Shown piece by piece: positions 15,281-24,035 of a DNA stretch of 64,000 bases. Source of the DNA: CALMEC01 sp963765105 (GTDB taxonomy: Bacteria > Actinomycetota > Thermoleophilia > Miltoncostaeales > Miltoncostaeaceae); the NCBI GenBank assembly GCA_963765105.1, contig CAVXUW010000002.1, positions 496,001-560,000 on the forward strand. The letters run 5' to 3'. Under the pieces are notes generated by a model that was not told where the DNA came from, ran no database searches, and saw only the letters and a program-made list of their open reading frames with translations. A program made the position numbers and the translations under genes. The stretch's first letter is position 1. Every line of letters starts with the position of its first letter.

Positions 15281-16027
15281 GTGAGTTCACAACGATCCCT
15301 CCCCGGTACAGCGCCGACCAGCGCGGCACCCAAGAATCCGCCCGCAAGCCGACTTGTGTCGTGGCTTTTTACCTCCGTCCTCGTCGGCTGGGCCATCGCG
15401 TACAACATCCTGCGCATCGCGGGCAGATCACCTCGTGAAGCGGCGCTCACATCGCTGCTGATCGGGCTCGGAATTGGCGCCCTTCTGTTTTCGATTACCT
15501 GGTTTGTCTGGCGACGGGTCATCGGCAGTGGCCGGTACCGGCCACACCACCTCGAGGAGATCCCACCCCCATCGCGGCTCGACAGGCGTCAGAAAACCGC
15601 GATGGAGTTCCTCTGGCCCACCGTGGGCATCCTTGCCGGTGTGGCGATCGTCGTGGGGGCGGTGATGACGGGTGAGTGGTACGCCGACGATGAGGGTCGC
15701 GGTTGGCTCAACCTCATCCTTGCGGGGTGGAACGTTCTCGTTGGCGCTTGGCTTGTGTTCGAAGCGCGCGAGATTCGGGCATTGCACGGTGAGGCCCTTG
15801 AATCGATCGGCATGGCGGCCGTGCTGACCGCTGTGCTTGCCGGGGTGGCATATTCGCGCGCCTTGTTTGAGCCGGGGCAGGCCGTTTTGATCGTTTTGGC
15901 CGGGTTTGCCGGTGCGGCCGCAAGCTACGCCGTGTGGCGCATCTTGGGCTCACGCGGATTCCCGTTCGGCATCTTCGTCTCGCTCGCTATCGCGGGTGCC
16001 TCGCTCGCAATCCCCCTCGCCCTTTAG
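15281..16027 (+). CDS. Polytopic membrane protein of unknown function
   Basis: A 248-residue protein with about six hydrophobic segments (LVSWLFTSVLVGWAIAYNIL, ALTSLLIGLGIGALLFSITWFVW, LWPTVGILAGVAIVVGAVM, WLNLILAGWNVLVGAWLVF, IGMAAVLTAVLAGVAYSRAL, AVLIVLAGFAGAAASYAVW). GTG at 15281 follows an AGGA site; the upstream extension overlaps rdgB and is unlikely. No transport or enzyme motif is visible. It lies 40 bp after rdgB on the same strand. Confidence 0.65.
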   Translation: MSSQRSLPGTAPTSAAPKNPPASRLVSWLFTSVLVGWAIAYNILRIAGRSPREAALTSLLIGLGIGALLFSITWFVWRRVIGSGRYRPHHLEEIPPPSRLDRRQKTAMEFLWPTVGILAGVAIVVGAVMTGEWYADDEGRGWLNLILAGWNVLVGAWLVFEAREIRALHGEALESIGMAAVLTAVLAGVAYSRALFEPGQAVLIVLAGFAGAAASYAVWRILGSRGFPFGIFVSLAIAGASLAIPLAL

Positions 16028-16037
16028 CGACGCGCAA

Positions 16038-16367
16038 GTGGTCCTGCTCACCTGCCCGCTGTGTGGAGACACTGCTGCGGACGGGCCAGAGATCACCCCA
16101 GGTGTTTGTCGTGGCTGCGGTGCCCGATTTCTCGGCGGGCGAGAGACCCCGCCCGAGGCGTGTGCCGATGCCCTCACGTCCCTCGGGATTCCCGGTGACG
16201 GCGGCGTGCTGGCGCGGGAACTGTTCACCCGCGACGAGACGGCCAACGGCGCCGCCATCGCCTCCGACAGTCGCGACGGCTTCTATTCCTGGTGGCTGTT
16301 TGTCGCCGCCAGACCCGATGCCCTTTCCCGGGTGAGGGAGCTTGCCGGTGACGCTTCCTCGAAGTAG
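16038..16367 (+). CDS. Small zinc-ribbon protein of unknown function
   Basis: About 109 residues. The N-terminus carries CPLCGD...CRGCGARF, a four-Cys zinc ribbon, followed by an acidic helical part and a C-terminal SRDGFYSWWLFVAARPDALSRVRELAG. GTG at 16038 is the first plausible start, 10 bp after the membrane protein's stop; no clear ribosome site. Frames running further upstream overlap that gene and look non-coding. No family recognised; a regulatory or adaptor role would be guesswork. Confidence 0.55.
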   Translation: MVLLTCPLCGDTAADGPEITPGVCRGCGARFLGGRETPPEACADALTSLGIPGDGGVLARELFTRDETANGAAIASDSRDGFYSWWLFVAARPDALSRVRELAGDASSK

Positions 16368-16393
16368 GGCCGGTAAGGGGTTCCGTGATGCGG

Positions 16394-16399
16394 TCTATA
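16394..16399 (+). promoter_or_regulatory. -10 box before surE
   Basis: TATACT lies 13 nt upstream of the surE ATG with GAGG between, so it would give a very short leader that still carries a ribosome site. It suggests surE can be expressed independently of the rph-rdgB group. Confidence 0.4.
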
Positions 16400-16412
16400 C
16401 TCGGGAGGCCTG

Positions 16413-17225
16413 ATGCGGATCCTGGTGACGAATGACGACGGAATTGACTCCCCAGGGCTTTTCGCGCTGAAGCAGGCGCTCGACCCTCTGGGTGAGGTCA
16501 GCGTCATTGCACCGGACAGCAATCGCAGCGCCACGGCGCGCAGCATCACCATCCGTCGCCCCCTCGTTGTGGAGGAGCGCACGCTGCCCGATGGCAGCAC
16601 CGGCTATGCCACCGACGGCACCCCCGTCGACTGCGTCCGCTTTGCCGTTCTGGGACTCCTCGGTGAGGCGCCGCCGGACATCATCGTGAGTGGCATCAAC
16701 CACGGCGCCAACCTTGGTGATGACGTCACGTACTCGGGAACGGTTGCCGCGGCCCTGGAGGGGGTGCTGCTCGGGTGGCCCGCCATCGCGGTATCGCAGC
16801 AGGGCACCGACGGGCTGCACTGGCACAGTGACTCATCGGCGTACGATTTCCGTGCGGTCTGCGCCGTCGTTGCCCAACTGGTCCCAGTGGTGACGGAGCC
16901 TGACTTCCCCCCCGATTTGCTCCTCAACGTCAACGCGCCCGGGCTCACACCGGATGAGGTGAAGGGGGTACGGGTCGCCCGTCTCGGCCGCCGCATCTAC
17001 GACGACGAGCTGCAACTGCTCGACGAGGGTGACGGAATCCGTCGCACGTACCGCATCTATGGCGAGTTCCCGTCGCATCACCCTGAGGAGGGGACGGACT
17101 TTGCCGCGATCGAGGACGGCATGATCAGCATCACCCCGTTGCACTTCGACCTCACAGCTCGGGCCGGTGTCGACTATCTCGCCGGCATCGATCTGCACAC
17201 GTTGCTCGGCGGAGACCCGGGGTGA
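16413..17225 (+). CDS. surE: 5'/3'-nucleotidase SurE
   Basis: A 270-residue metal-dependent nucleoside monophosphate phosphatase. MRILVTNDDGIDSPG supplies the metal-binding Asp pair, SNRSATARSIT the Ser, and VSGINHGANLGDDVTYSGTVAAALEG the conserved Asn and glycine-rich loop. Length is typical. Ribosome site GAGG before ATG. The stop overlaps the GTG of the next gene, so translation is coupled to the HAD phosphatase and then ligA. Confidence 0.95.
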   Translation: MRILVTNDDGIDSPGLFALKQALDPLGEVSVIAPDSNRSATARSITIRRPLVVEERTLPDGSTGYATDGTPVDCVRFAVLGLLGEAPPDIIVSGINHGANLGDDVTYSGTVAAALEGVLLGWPAIAVSQQGTDGLHWHSDSSAYDFRAVCAVVAQLVPVVTEPDFPPDLLLNVNAPGLTPDEVKGVRVARLGRRIYDDELQLLDEGDGIRRTYRIYGEFPSHHPEEGTDFAAIEDGMISITPLHFDLTARAGVDYLAGIDLHTLLGGDPG

Positions 17226-17869
17226 GCGGGGGCTACGACCCCATCCTGTTCGATCTCGATGGGACGGTGATCGATTCGGTTGCGCTCATCCGGGAGTCGC
17301 ATCGTCATGCGGTGCGCACAGTCCTGGGCGTTGACCTTCCCGATGAGACGTTGGTGGCCATGGTCGGCCGACCGCTCATCGATCAGATGCGGGAGTTCTC
17401 GGTGGAGCGGGCGGACGAGCTTTTGCAGGTCTACCGCGAGTGGAACCATGCCAACACCGCCGCGCTCCTTCGTGGGTACGACGGCATCGAGACGCTCCTC
17501 CAAGAGCTGCGCGACGTGGGACGGCGACTTGGCGTGGTCACGTCGAAAAGCGGCCCCACCGTGCAGCTCGCGTTTGATGTTTTGCCGCTCGAGCACTACT
17601 TCGATGTCGTGGTGGTGGCGGAGGACACCGACGAACACAAACCGGGCGCCGCGCCGGTGTTGTTTGCGCTCGATAAGCTGGGGGCTGTGGTCTCGGGCGC
17701 CTGCTACGTGGGCGACGCCCCGTTTGATGTGCAGGCAGCGCAGGCCGCTGGTGTCGCCGCGATCGGCGTCACCTGGGGGTTCTTCTCGGGTGGGACGCTG
17801 GAGGCGCTCGACCCTGACGCGCTCGTCGCGACACCGGCGGAACTTGGCGACGTGCTTTTGGGTCGATGA
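17222..17869 (+). CDS. HAD-superfamily phosphatase (phosphoglycolate/pyrophosphate phosphatase-like)
   Basis: A 215-residue subfamily IA HAD hydrolase. Motif I FDLDGTVIDS (nucleophile and general-acid Asp), a helical cap (residues about 15-80), motif II VVTSKSG, motif III Lys in EHKPGAAPV and motif IV YVGDAPFDVQAAQAAG. The substrate cannot be told from sequence; PpaX- or Gph-like activity is plausible. GTG start and an ATGA overlap with ligA set both ends. Confidence 0.88.
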   Translation: MSGGYDPILFDLDGTVIDSVALIRESHRHAVRTVLGVDLPDETLVAMVGRPLIDQMREFSVERADELLQVYREWNHANTAALLRGYDGIETLLQELRDVGRRLGVVTSKSGPTVQLAFDVLPLEHYFDVVVVAEDTDEHKPGAAPVLFALDKLGAVVSGACYVGDAPFDVQAAQAAGVAAIGVTWGFFSGGTLEALDPDALVATPAELGDVLLGR

Positions 17870-19920
17870 GCGACCACCGTGACCGAGTCACCGAGCTGCG
17901 CGCCCTGCTCGTCGAGGCGAATCACAACTACCACGTCCTCGATCAACCCACGGTCGACGATGCTGTCTACGACCAGTGGATGCGCGAGCTTGACGCCCTT
18001 GAGGCCGAGCACCCCGAACTGGCCGATGCGAACTCGCCGACGCAGCGAGTGGGAAGCGCCCCGGCTGCCGGGTTCGCCGAGGTCACCCATCGCGAACAGA
18101 TGCTCTCGCTCAGCAATGCCAAAGGCCCGCAGGAGCTGCTCGACTGGTACCGGCGCGCGACGAACGTGATAGCCCAGGAGGGCCTGGCCGATCGTGAGGT
18201 GCGGTTTGTGGTGGAACCGAAAATCGACGGACTCGCGATCTCGCTGACCTACGAGGACGGACGCTTCGTTCGCGGCGCAACTCGCGGTGACGGCGTCACC
18301 GGCGAGGATGTCACTCACAACTTGCGCACCATTCGCTCGATCCCCATGCAACTCCGCCTGGCCGATGGCGAGACACCGCCGGCCGTGGTAGAGGTGCGTG
18401 GGGAGGTGTACTTGCCCCTGGCGGCGTTTGCGGAGTTCAACGCCACTCGTGCGGCGGCGGGGCAGCCCACGTTTGCCAACCCCCGTAATGCCGCTGCCGG
18501 AAGCCTCCGCCAGCTCGACCCCCGGCTCACTGCTGAGCGACCCTTGTCGATTTGGTGTTACGCCATCGGTTTTCGTGAGGGGCTTGATCTCGAGGAGCAG
18601 GCCGACACGCTTGAGTGGTTGCGGCGAGTGGGTTTTCGCGTGAACCCCCTCATCACCATCGAGCCCTCCATAGAGGCGGCGCAACGGGCCTGTTTGGACT
18701 GGGAGGACCGTCGTGCCGAGGTGGACTACGACATCGATGGAGCGGTCGTCAAGATCGATTCGTTCGCGCTACAACGCCGACTGGGAGCGGTTGGGCGTGC
18801 GCCGCGATGGGCGGTGGCGTACAAGTTTCCTCCCACCACGGCCACGACAACGCTGCGTGATATCCGCGTGAACGTAGGTCGCACCGGTGCTCTCATCCCG
18901 TACGCCGTACTCGACCCGGTGTTTGTTGGCGGGGTGACCGTCAAGCAGGCCACGCTGCACAACCATGAGGACCTGGCGCGCAAGGATCTGCGCATCGGTG
19001 ACACCGTCATCGTGCAGCGTGCGGGTGACGTTATTCCCCAGGTTGTCGCCCCGCTGGTGCAAAACCGCACGGGAGCTGAGGAGCCGTTTCACGCGCCTGA
19101 GCGCTGTCCGGCCTGCGACACCCCGGTTGTGCAGCCCGAGGGTGAGGTCGTCATCCGTTGTCCCAACCGGGCCTGCCCGGCGCAAAGCGTGCAGTCGATC
19201 ATCCACTTCGCCTCCCGTGGCGCGATGGACATCGAGGGTCTGGGCGAGAAGACCGTCATCAAGTTCTTCGACGAGGACCTGGTGCGCGACATCGCCGACC
19301 TCTACACCCTGACGATCGAGCAGGTCAGCGCCCTCGACGGCTTCGGGGAGATCGCCGCGCGCAACCTCATCGCTGGGATCGACGCAAGCCGCTCCCAGGA
19401 ATGGCCCCGCGTGCTGTACGGGCTGGGCATTCGCCACGTGGGTGAGGTCACCGCCCACGCCATCGCCGCCGCGGCGCCGTCACTCGATGAGCTTCTCTCG
19501 GCCGACGTCAGCCAGTTCGAGACGGCCGACGGCGTTGGCCCCGTGGTGGCCGGGGCGATCGTTGAGTACCGCGACTTTGCCGGGAACGTCGCCACACTTG
19601 AGCGCCTGCGGGCCGCAGGCCTCACCATGCACATGGACGTTGTCGTGGCGCCCACGGATGGGCCGCTTGCCGGGCTGACCGTGGTGATCACCGGCGGCCT
19701 GGCGAACATGTCGCGCGATGAGGCAAAACGCGCGGTGACCGCGGCGGGCGGCAAGCCGACCGATTCGGTGAGCCGCAAGACCGGCTTCGTGGTGGCCGGG
19801 GTCGACCCGGGCAGCAAGCTCGCGAAAGCCGAGAGCATGGGTGTCCCGGTGATCGACGAGGACGCGTTCGCCGCGATTGTGCGCGGGGAGCGCGAACCAC
19901 CCATTCGCGACACGCCGTGA
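17866..19920 (+). CDS. ligA: NAD-dependent DNA ligase
   Basis: A 684-residue enzyme that seals nicks in replication and repair. The Ia domain (YHVLDQPTVDDAVYDQWMRELDALE) is followed by the adenylation motif VEPKIDGLAI with the AMP-accepting Lys, GATRGDGVTGEDVT, the OB fold, a Cys4 zinc finger (CPACDTP...CPNRACPAQ), helix-hairpin-helix repeats (IEGLGEKT, LDGFGEIAARN) and a C-terminal BRCT domain (LAGLTVVITGGLANMSRDEAK). Full length and intact. Overlaps the HAD gene by 4 bp. Confidence 0.97.
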   Translation: MSDHRDRVTELRALLVEANHNYHVLDQPTVDDAVYDQWMRELDALEAEHPELADANSPTQRVGSAPAAGFAEVTHREQMLSLSNAKGPQELLDWYRRATNVIAQEGLADREVRFVVEPKIDGLAISLTYEDGRFVRGATRGDGVTGEDVTHNLRTIRSIPMQLRLADGETPPAVVEVRGEVYLPLAAFAEFNATRAAAGQPTFANPRNAAAGSLRQLDPRLTAERPLSIWCYAIGFREGLDLEEQADTLEWLRRVGFRVNPLITIEPSIEAAQRACLDWEDRRAEVDYDIDGAVVKIDSFALQRRLGAVGRAPRWAVAYKFPPTTATTTLRDIRVNVGRTGALIPYAVLDPVFVGGVTVKQATLHNHEDLARKDLRIGDTVIVQRAGDVIPQVVAPLVQNRTGAEEPFHAPERCPACDTPVVQPEGEVVIRCPNRACPAQSVQSIIHFASRGAMDIEGLGEKTVIKFFDEDLVRDIADLYTLTIEQVSALDGFGEIAARNLIAGIDASRSQEWPRVLYGLGIRHVGEVTAHAIAAAAPSLDELLSADVSQFETADGVGPVVAGAIVEYRDFAGNVATLERLRAAGLTMHMDVVVAPTDGPLAGLTVVITGGLANMSRDEAKRAVTAAGGKPTDSVSRKTGFVVAGVDPGSKLAKAESMGVPVIDEDAFAAIVRGEREPPIRDTP

Positions 19921-20007
19921 TCAACTCCGTGGGCTTCGGTTTTGCCGACGTCTTGGCCGCGGGGTCGCCCTCGGGGTCGATTCGTTCGGTCGAATGACCG
20001 GTGACAC

Positions 20008-21315
20008 CTAAACCGCGTCGTCGGCGATGCCGCGCGCAAGCAGTGTCACGATGGCATCCTGCGTATCGCGCGCTCCGCTCACCGACCCCTGGTTCATGAG
20101 GAAGGAAAATGCGTACGTGGCGCCCCCGTTGCTGCGAACGATGCCGGAGAGGGCGACGGTTCCGTTGATGTATCCGGTCTTGGCCCAGACTCGTTTACGT
20201 ACGTCAGCGGCGCGAAAGCGTCGCTTGAGGGTGCCCTGCCCACCTTGAGGCAGCGACTGGATGAGTGTTGCCCCCCACACCGGGTCGGAATTTGCCGTGC
20301 TCAGAAGGCTCACCAGTGTTGTTGCCGTCAGCTGATTGTCGCGCGACAAGCCAGAGCCGTCGACGAGGCGATCTCCGGCGTGGAGAGCGCCGATAGCCTC
20401 CAGGCTTGATGCGGCGGCCTCGGTGCCGGCGACGGTGCTGCCCGAACTGCGGGTATAGGCGCCGACGTCTTTCGTGAGCATCTCGGCGACGAAGTTGTCG
20501 CTGTCGGGAAGCATCAGGCGTGTGATCACGCGAAGCGGCGGAGATTTGCTTGTGGCGAGGAGTCGACCCTGCTCGGGTGCGCGACCGGTCACGATTGCAC
20601 CCGAGTGAGTGACGCCGAACGAGGTCATCGCGAAGCGCAACTGGTTGCCGGCGGCCTTCGGGGGCGACTTCACGTAGCGGCGATGCTCGTTGCCGAGCCA
20701 GCTTTGGTTCACGGTCATGCCCGACAACGGCTGGCATTCGCTGTTGTAACGCGCCGGCCAGCCCGGGACGCGGCGGGCGTTGTCGAAGAACGTCTCGTCG
20801 ACAACAAGCGGTCCGGACACCTGGGTGATTCCGGCGTCACGGAGCGGCCGGGCCAACTTGCCGATGTTGCCGCCCACACCAGCGAGGTAGCGCCGCGCAT
20901 ACGCCGGACTCGAGAGAGTGGGATCGCCGTAGCCCTTCAGGTAGAGCGGTCCGGTGAGGACTCCGCCGGTTTGGGCGGCGTTGACGCCGGCGTAGAGCCG
21001 GGTCTCGAAGCGAAACTCGGGGCCGAGATTCATCAGGGCGGAGGCGGCGGTAACGACTTTCATCGTCGATGCCGGCCGTCGAGGAATGTCGGCCTTGTAG
21101 GACAGCACCTCCACCGGCTCCACGGCGGGGTCGACACGCCACACGGCGACACTGGTCGCCGGGTTCGCGGTCGTCCATTTCGTGAGGAGCGTCGAGAGCT
21201 CGGGGGGCGGCGCTGCGACGGTCGGCGTCTGCGACACCGCTGTTCCGACGGTGCCGAAAAAGACGCACAGATAAACAACGACACGACAGGCGTGCCTAAT
21301 GCGATTCTTTCCCAC
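20008..21315 (-). CDS. dacB: D-alanyl-D-alanine carboxypeptidase/endopeptidase, PBP4 (S13) family
   Basis: A 435-residue exported penicillin-binding protein acting on peptidoglycan cross-links. A signal peptide (RVVVYLCVFFGTVGTAVS) precedes the catalytic domain. SxxK is PASTMKV, SxN is in LPDSDNFVAE, and KTG is in WAKTGYINGTV. The inserted domain typical of PBP4 lies between the first two motifs. GTG start at 21315. Convergent with ligA, separated by 87 bp with nothing recognisable. Confidence 0.93.
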   Translation of the reverse strand: MGKNRIRHACRVVVYLCVFFGTVGTAVSQTPTVAAPPPELSTLLTKWTTANPATSVAVWRVDPAVEPVEVLSYKADIPRRPASTMKVVTAASALMNLGPEFRFETRLYAGVNAAQTGGVLTGPLYLKGYGDPTLSSPAYARRYLAGVGGNIGKLARPLRDAGITQVSGPLVVDETFFDNARRVPGWPARYNSECQPLSGMTVNQSWLGNEHRRYVKSPPKAAGNQLRFAMTSFGVTHSGAIVTGRAPEQGRLLATSKSPPLRVITRLMLPDSDNFVAEMLTKDVGAYTRSSGSTVAGTEAAASSLEAIGALHAGDRLVDGSGLSRDNQLTATTLVSLLSTANSDPVWGATLIQSLPQGGQGTLKRRFRAADVRKRVWAKTGYINGTVALSGIVRSNGGATYAFSFLMNQGSVSGARDTQDAIVTLLARGIADDAV

Positions 21316-21356
21316 GGCGGCCGCGACGATACCACGGCCACCGGTTGCGACCGGAA

Positions 21357-21554
21357 TTATCCGGTCATGTGCAGAAGCACTTCGGCGTCGTCGGGAAGCT
21401 CGTGTCCCGCGGCTTTCATGGAGTACACGAACAGGGTCTTGTCAACCCGGCCGTTCAGGATCGGCACGGCCTCTTCGTGGCACAGACGGATGACGTCGCG
21501 ACTGTCCATGCCCAAGGCGTTAGACAACTCGTCGGGGGTCAGGTGAATCGCCAT
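21357..21554 (-). CDS. Small protein with possible HTH, unknown function
   Basis: A 65-residue acidic protein (LTPDELSNALGMDSRDVIRLCHEEAVPI) with an excellent AAGGAAGGATC ribosome site before its ATG. The first half could form a helix-turn-helix or winged helix, the rest is short strands ending in EVLLHMTG. It stands between a terminator and dacB on the same strand, so it is likely expressed from its own promoter. No family recognised. Confidence 0.65.
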   Translation of the reverse strand: MAIHLTPDELSNALGMDSRDVIRLCHEEAVPILNGRVDKTLFVYSMKAAGHELPDDAEVLLHMTG

Positions 21555-21590
21555 TGGTTGATCCTTCCTTCTGGCTGGTGCACAACGAAA

Positions 21591-21622
21591 AACGACCCGC
21601 CGGCGGAAGCTGGCGGGTCGTT
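21591..21622 (-). terminator. Intrinsic terminator
   Basis: An 11-bp perfect stem (AACGACCCGCC/GGCGGGTCGTT) with a 10-nt loop. On the minus strand the right arm runs straight into TTTTTCG, a classical U-tract. It would end the leftward transcript of the PAP2 gene and insulate the 65-residue gene that follows. Confidence 0.85.
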
Positions 21623-21748
21623 GAGAAACACAGGGACGTTCATGGTCGAGGAGGGCATCAGCACGTCAACCCGATCTGAACTTCCATAACGGGAGGGTAC
21701 TCCCGCCCTCGGGAGCGCACAAGCCCAGTGCCCGCACGTTACGAGGAC

Positions 21749-22537
21749 TTATCCGGCCGGCGTGAGAAGCCGTGATCGGCGAGCGACGCGCCGACGCGTG
21801 ACCAGGTGGACCAGTCCGAACGACGCGACGATAACGGCTCCGCCGGCGATGGCGTCGAGCACGTAGTGGTTCGCCGTCCCGACGATCGTGATGAACACGA
21901 GCACGGGGTAGACGAGGGCCAGAATTCGTAGCGACCAGCGCCGAACAAGCAGCGCGGCGACGACGCCCACCATAAGGGCATATCCGAAATGCATCGACGG
22001 CACGGCGGCGAAGGGATTGAACCACCCTGACAGCTGCCCGGCGTGAAGGTCGATGCCGCTGATGATGGAGAGCGTGTCCACGAAGCCTTCGCTGCGGATA
22101 AGGCGTGGTGGGGCGACGGGGAAGAGGACGAAGACGCTGAGTGCGACACCGTTGGCGACGAAGAACGCGTTGCGCACGAATTGGTAGGACTCGCGACGGC
22201 GCCGATAGAGCCAAACGAAGAAGCCTGCGGTGACCGGGATATGTGCCCACACATAGAAGTGATTGAGAGTCTGGGCGATGTGGAGGTTGTCGAGCAGCCA
22301 GCTCTGCAGGCTCGACTCGAAGAAAATCCCGGTTGCCTTCTCGATATCGATAATGGCCCAGGCATTTCGGATGGCATCGCCGGTATCGCCGATCACGATC
22401 GCTCGGGACACTTGGTAGATCACGAGCGCCACCACGAACAGCAGCACTTCGAAGCCTCCGCGCGGCAACGTACGGCGGGAATTCGTCACTCGCGTCGCGC
22501 GTGACGAAAGGGTCTGGGGTTTCGCGGCGGGCTGCAT
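21749..22537 (-). CDS. PAP2-superfamily membrane phosphatase/inositolphosphotransferase-like protein
   Basis: A 262-residue polytopic protein. Hydrophobic helices alternate with the lipid-phosphatase motifs: FPVAPPRLIR, then PSMHFGYAL with the catalytic-region His, then ANHYVLDAIAGG with the second His and Asp. This layout matches PAP2_3 proteins that cleave or transfer phosphate groups on membrane lipids; the exact substrate is unknown. ATG at 22537 is preferred because the 17 codons upstream (GTG 22588) have third-base usage unlike the gene; neither start has a clear ribosome site. Confidence 0.78.
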   Translation of the reverse strand: MQPAAKPQTLSSRATRVTNSRRTLPRGGFEVLLFVVALVIYQVSRAIVIGDTGDAIRNAWAIIDIEKATGIFFESSLQSWLLDNLHIAQTLNHFYVWAHIPVTAGFFVWLYRRRRESYQFVRNAFFVANGVALSVFVLFPVAPPRLIRSEGFVDTLSIISGIDLHAGQLSGWFNPFAAVPSMHFGYALMVGVVAALLVRRWSLRILALVYPVLVFITIVGTANHYVLDAIAGGAVIVASFGLVHLVTRRRVARRSRLLTPAG

Positions 22538-22709
22538 AAAGAGAGGAGGATTGCCGCTACCGACAATCGACTTGAGAAAGTAAACCACACCGGTAAGCGT
22601 TTACACCAAACCCAAACCAAACCTTGTTCACGGCCCACAATGGTGTTCCTCCCATGGCCGCTCCCTGGCGCATTGGTTCCCCGCTCGCTACGATGCAGCG
22701 GCTTGCCTC

Positions 22710-22783
22710 CGGGGTGTGGCGCAGCTTGGTAGCGCGCTCCGTTCGGGTCGGAGAGGTCCCCGGTTCAAATCCGGGCACCCCGA
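22710..22783 (+). tRNA. tRNA-Pro (CGG anticodon)
   Basis: CGGGGTG/CACCCCG acceptor, D arm GCGC-AGCTTGGTA-GCGC, anticodon stem CTCCG-TTCGGGT-CGGAG with anticodon CGG, and T arm CCCGG-TTCAAAT-CCGGG, discriminator A. CCA not encoded. A spurious minus-strand frame (VPGFEPGTSPTRTERATKLRH) is the antisense of this gene, a common annotation artefact. Confidence 0.97.
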
Positions 22784-22850
22784 TGTTGCTCACCAACCCG
22801 TCCGCGGGACGGTGATGACAGAGGGCGGCGGCAAGCAGCCCCGGAGGGCG

Positions 22851-23084
22851 TTACACCGGGATGACGCCCTCGACCTCGGGCACGCGCTCACGCAGGGCGG
22901 CTTCGATCCCCAGCACCAGCGTTGCCGTCGACATGGGGCAGCCACCACATGCGCCGAGCATGTTGAGGTGGACGAAACCCTCCTCGTCGAAATCGATGAG
23001 CTCGACGTCCCCGCCATCCGAATGCAGAGCGGGGCGGATCTCTTCGAGAACCTCTTCGATGCGCGTCATTACCGGTGCAGACAT
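22851..23084 (-). CDS. NifU C-terminal-domain iron-sulfur scaffold protein
   Basis: A 77-residue single-domain NifU-like protein: VLEEIRPALHSDGGDVELIDF, then NMLGACGGCPMSTATL, whose Cys-x-x-Cys binds or transfers an Fe-S cluster. An AAGGG site precedes the ATG. It is divergent from the nitrilase gene. With the SUF genes elsewhere in the window it would act as a late scaffold or carrier. Confidence 0.92.
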   Translation of the reverse strand: MSAPVMTRIEEVLEEIRPALHSDGGDVELIDFDEEGFVHLNMLGACGGCPMSTATLVLGIEAALRERVPEVEGVIPV

Positions 23085-23171
23085 GCGATTACCCTTTTGT
23101 CGTCGTCCCAAACCCGCTTCGCGAATGGTAGCGCGATCGGCGGAGGAGCGGACGCGAGTTATCCTGGTCAC

Positions 23172-24002
23172 ATGCGCGTTGCGGCAATTCAGATGAATGC
23201 AACCGACGACCGAACGGTGAACATCGCCACTGCGGAGCGTCTCGTTACGGCTGCCGCCGATGCGGGTGCCACGCTCATCGTGCTTCCGGAAAAATGGAAC
23301 GGCATCGTCTCGGACGCGGATGCCGTTGACCATGCCGAACCCCTCAACGGGCCCTCGCTGACGGCTGCGGGCGAATGGGCGGTGCGCCACCGCGTGACAT
23401 TCCTTGCCGGAAGCATCCTCGAGCGTGTGGAGGGTGCGTCCGCGGCCTTCAACACCAGCGTGCTCATCGGCCCCGATGGGCACCAGCGGGTGAGCTATCG
23501 CAAGATCCATCTGTTTGATGTTGACGTGAACGGTCACCAGTACCGCGAGTCGGCCGCCACACACCCCGGCGACCAGGTCGCCGTCAGTGAGGTCGACGGG
23601 CATCCCATTGGCCTCAGCATCTGTTACGACCTGCGCTTCCCGGAGCTCTATCGGCAGTTGAGTCGCCTCGGCGCAACGATTCTGACCGTCCCGGCGGCGT
23701 TCACGGCGACGACCGGGGCAGCCCATTGGGAACCCCTGATCCGAGCGCGTGCGATTGAAAACCAAGCGTTCGTGATCGCGGCGGGTCAGGTGGGACGCCA
23801 CGTCACGGGCACCGCCTCGTACGGTCACAGCATGATCGTCGACCCCTGGGGTGTCGTCCTCGCCGAGGGCGGTGGAGAAGACGAGGAGGTGGTGATCGCG
23901 GACCTGGATCCCCGGCGTTTGGACGAGGTCCGACAGTCCTTGCCTGCCTTGGAGCATCGTCGCGATGGGCAGCTCGGGAACTATCCCGAACCGCGCAAAT
24001 GA
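23172..24002 (+). CDS. Carbon-nitrogen hydrolase (nitrilase/omega-amidase-like)
   Basis: A 276-residue C-N hydrolase. The Glu-Lys-Cys triad is visible: Glu in VLPEKWN, Lys in SYRKIHLFDV, Cys in SICYDLRFPELY. The sequence is closest in style to Nit2/omega-amidases or deaminated-glutathione amidases. ATG lies 6 nt after TATCCT (23160-23165), a leaderless promoter, so the long upstream extension through the tRNA-Pro is rejected. Confidence 0.88.
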   Translation: MRVAAIQMNATDDRTVNIATAERLVTAAADAGATLIVLPEKWNGIVSDADAVDHAEPLNGPSLTAAGEWAVRHRVTFLAGSILERVEGASAAFNTSVLIGPDGHQRVSYRKIHLFDVDVNGHQYRESAATHPGDQVAVSEVDGHPIGLSICYDLRFPELYRQLSRLGATILTVPAAFTATTGAAHWEPLIRARAIENQAFVIAAGQVGRHVTGTASYGHSMIVDPWGVVLAEGGGEDEEVVIADLDPRRLDEVRQSLPALEHRRDGQLGNYPEPRK

Positions 24003-24035
24003 CGCGCGGGGGCACGCCGGTGGGATGATTCCCGG

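Noticed and set aside
22557..22796. Minus-strand frame reading VPGFEPGTSPTRTERATKLRH
   Set aside because: It is the antisense of the tRNA-Pro gene, a well-known false protein.
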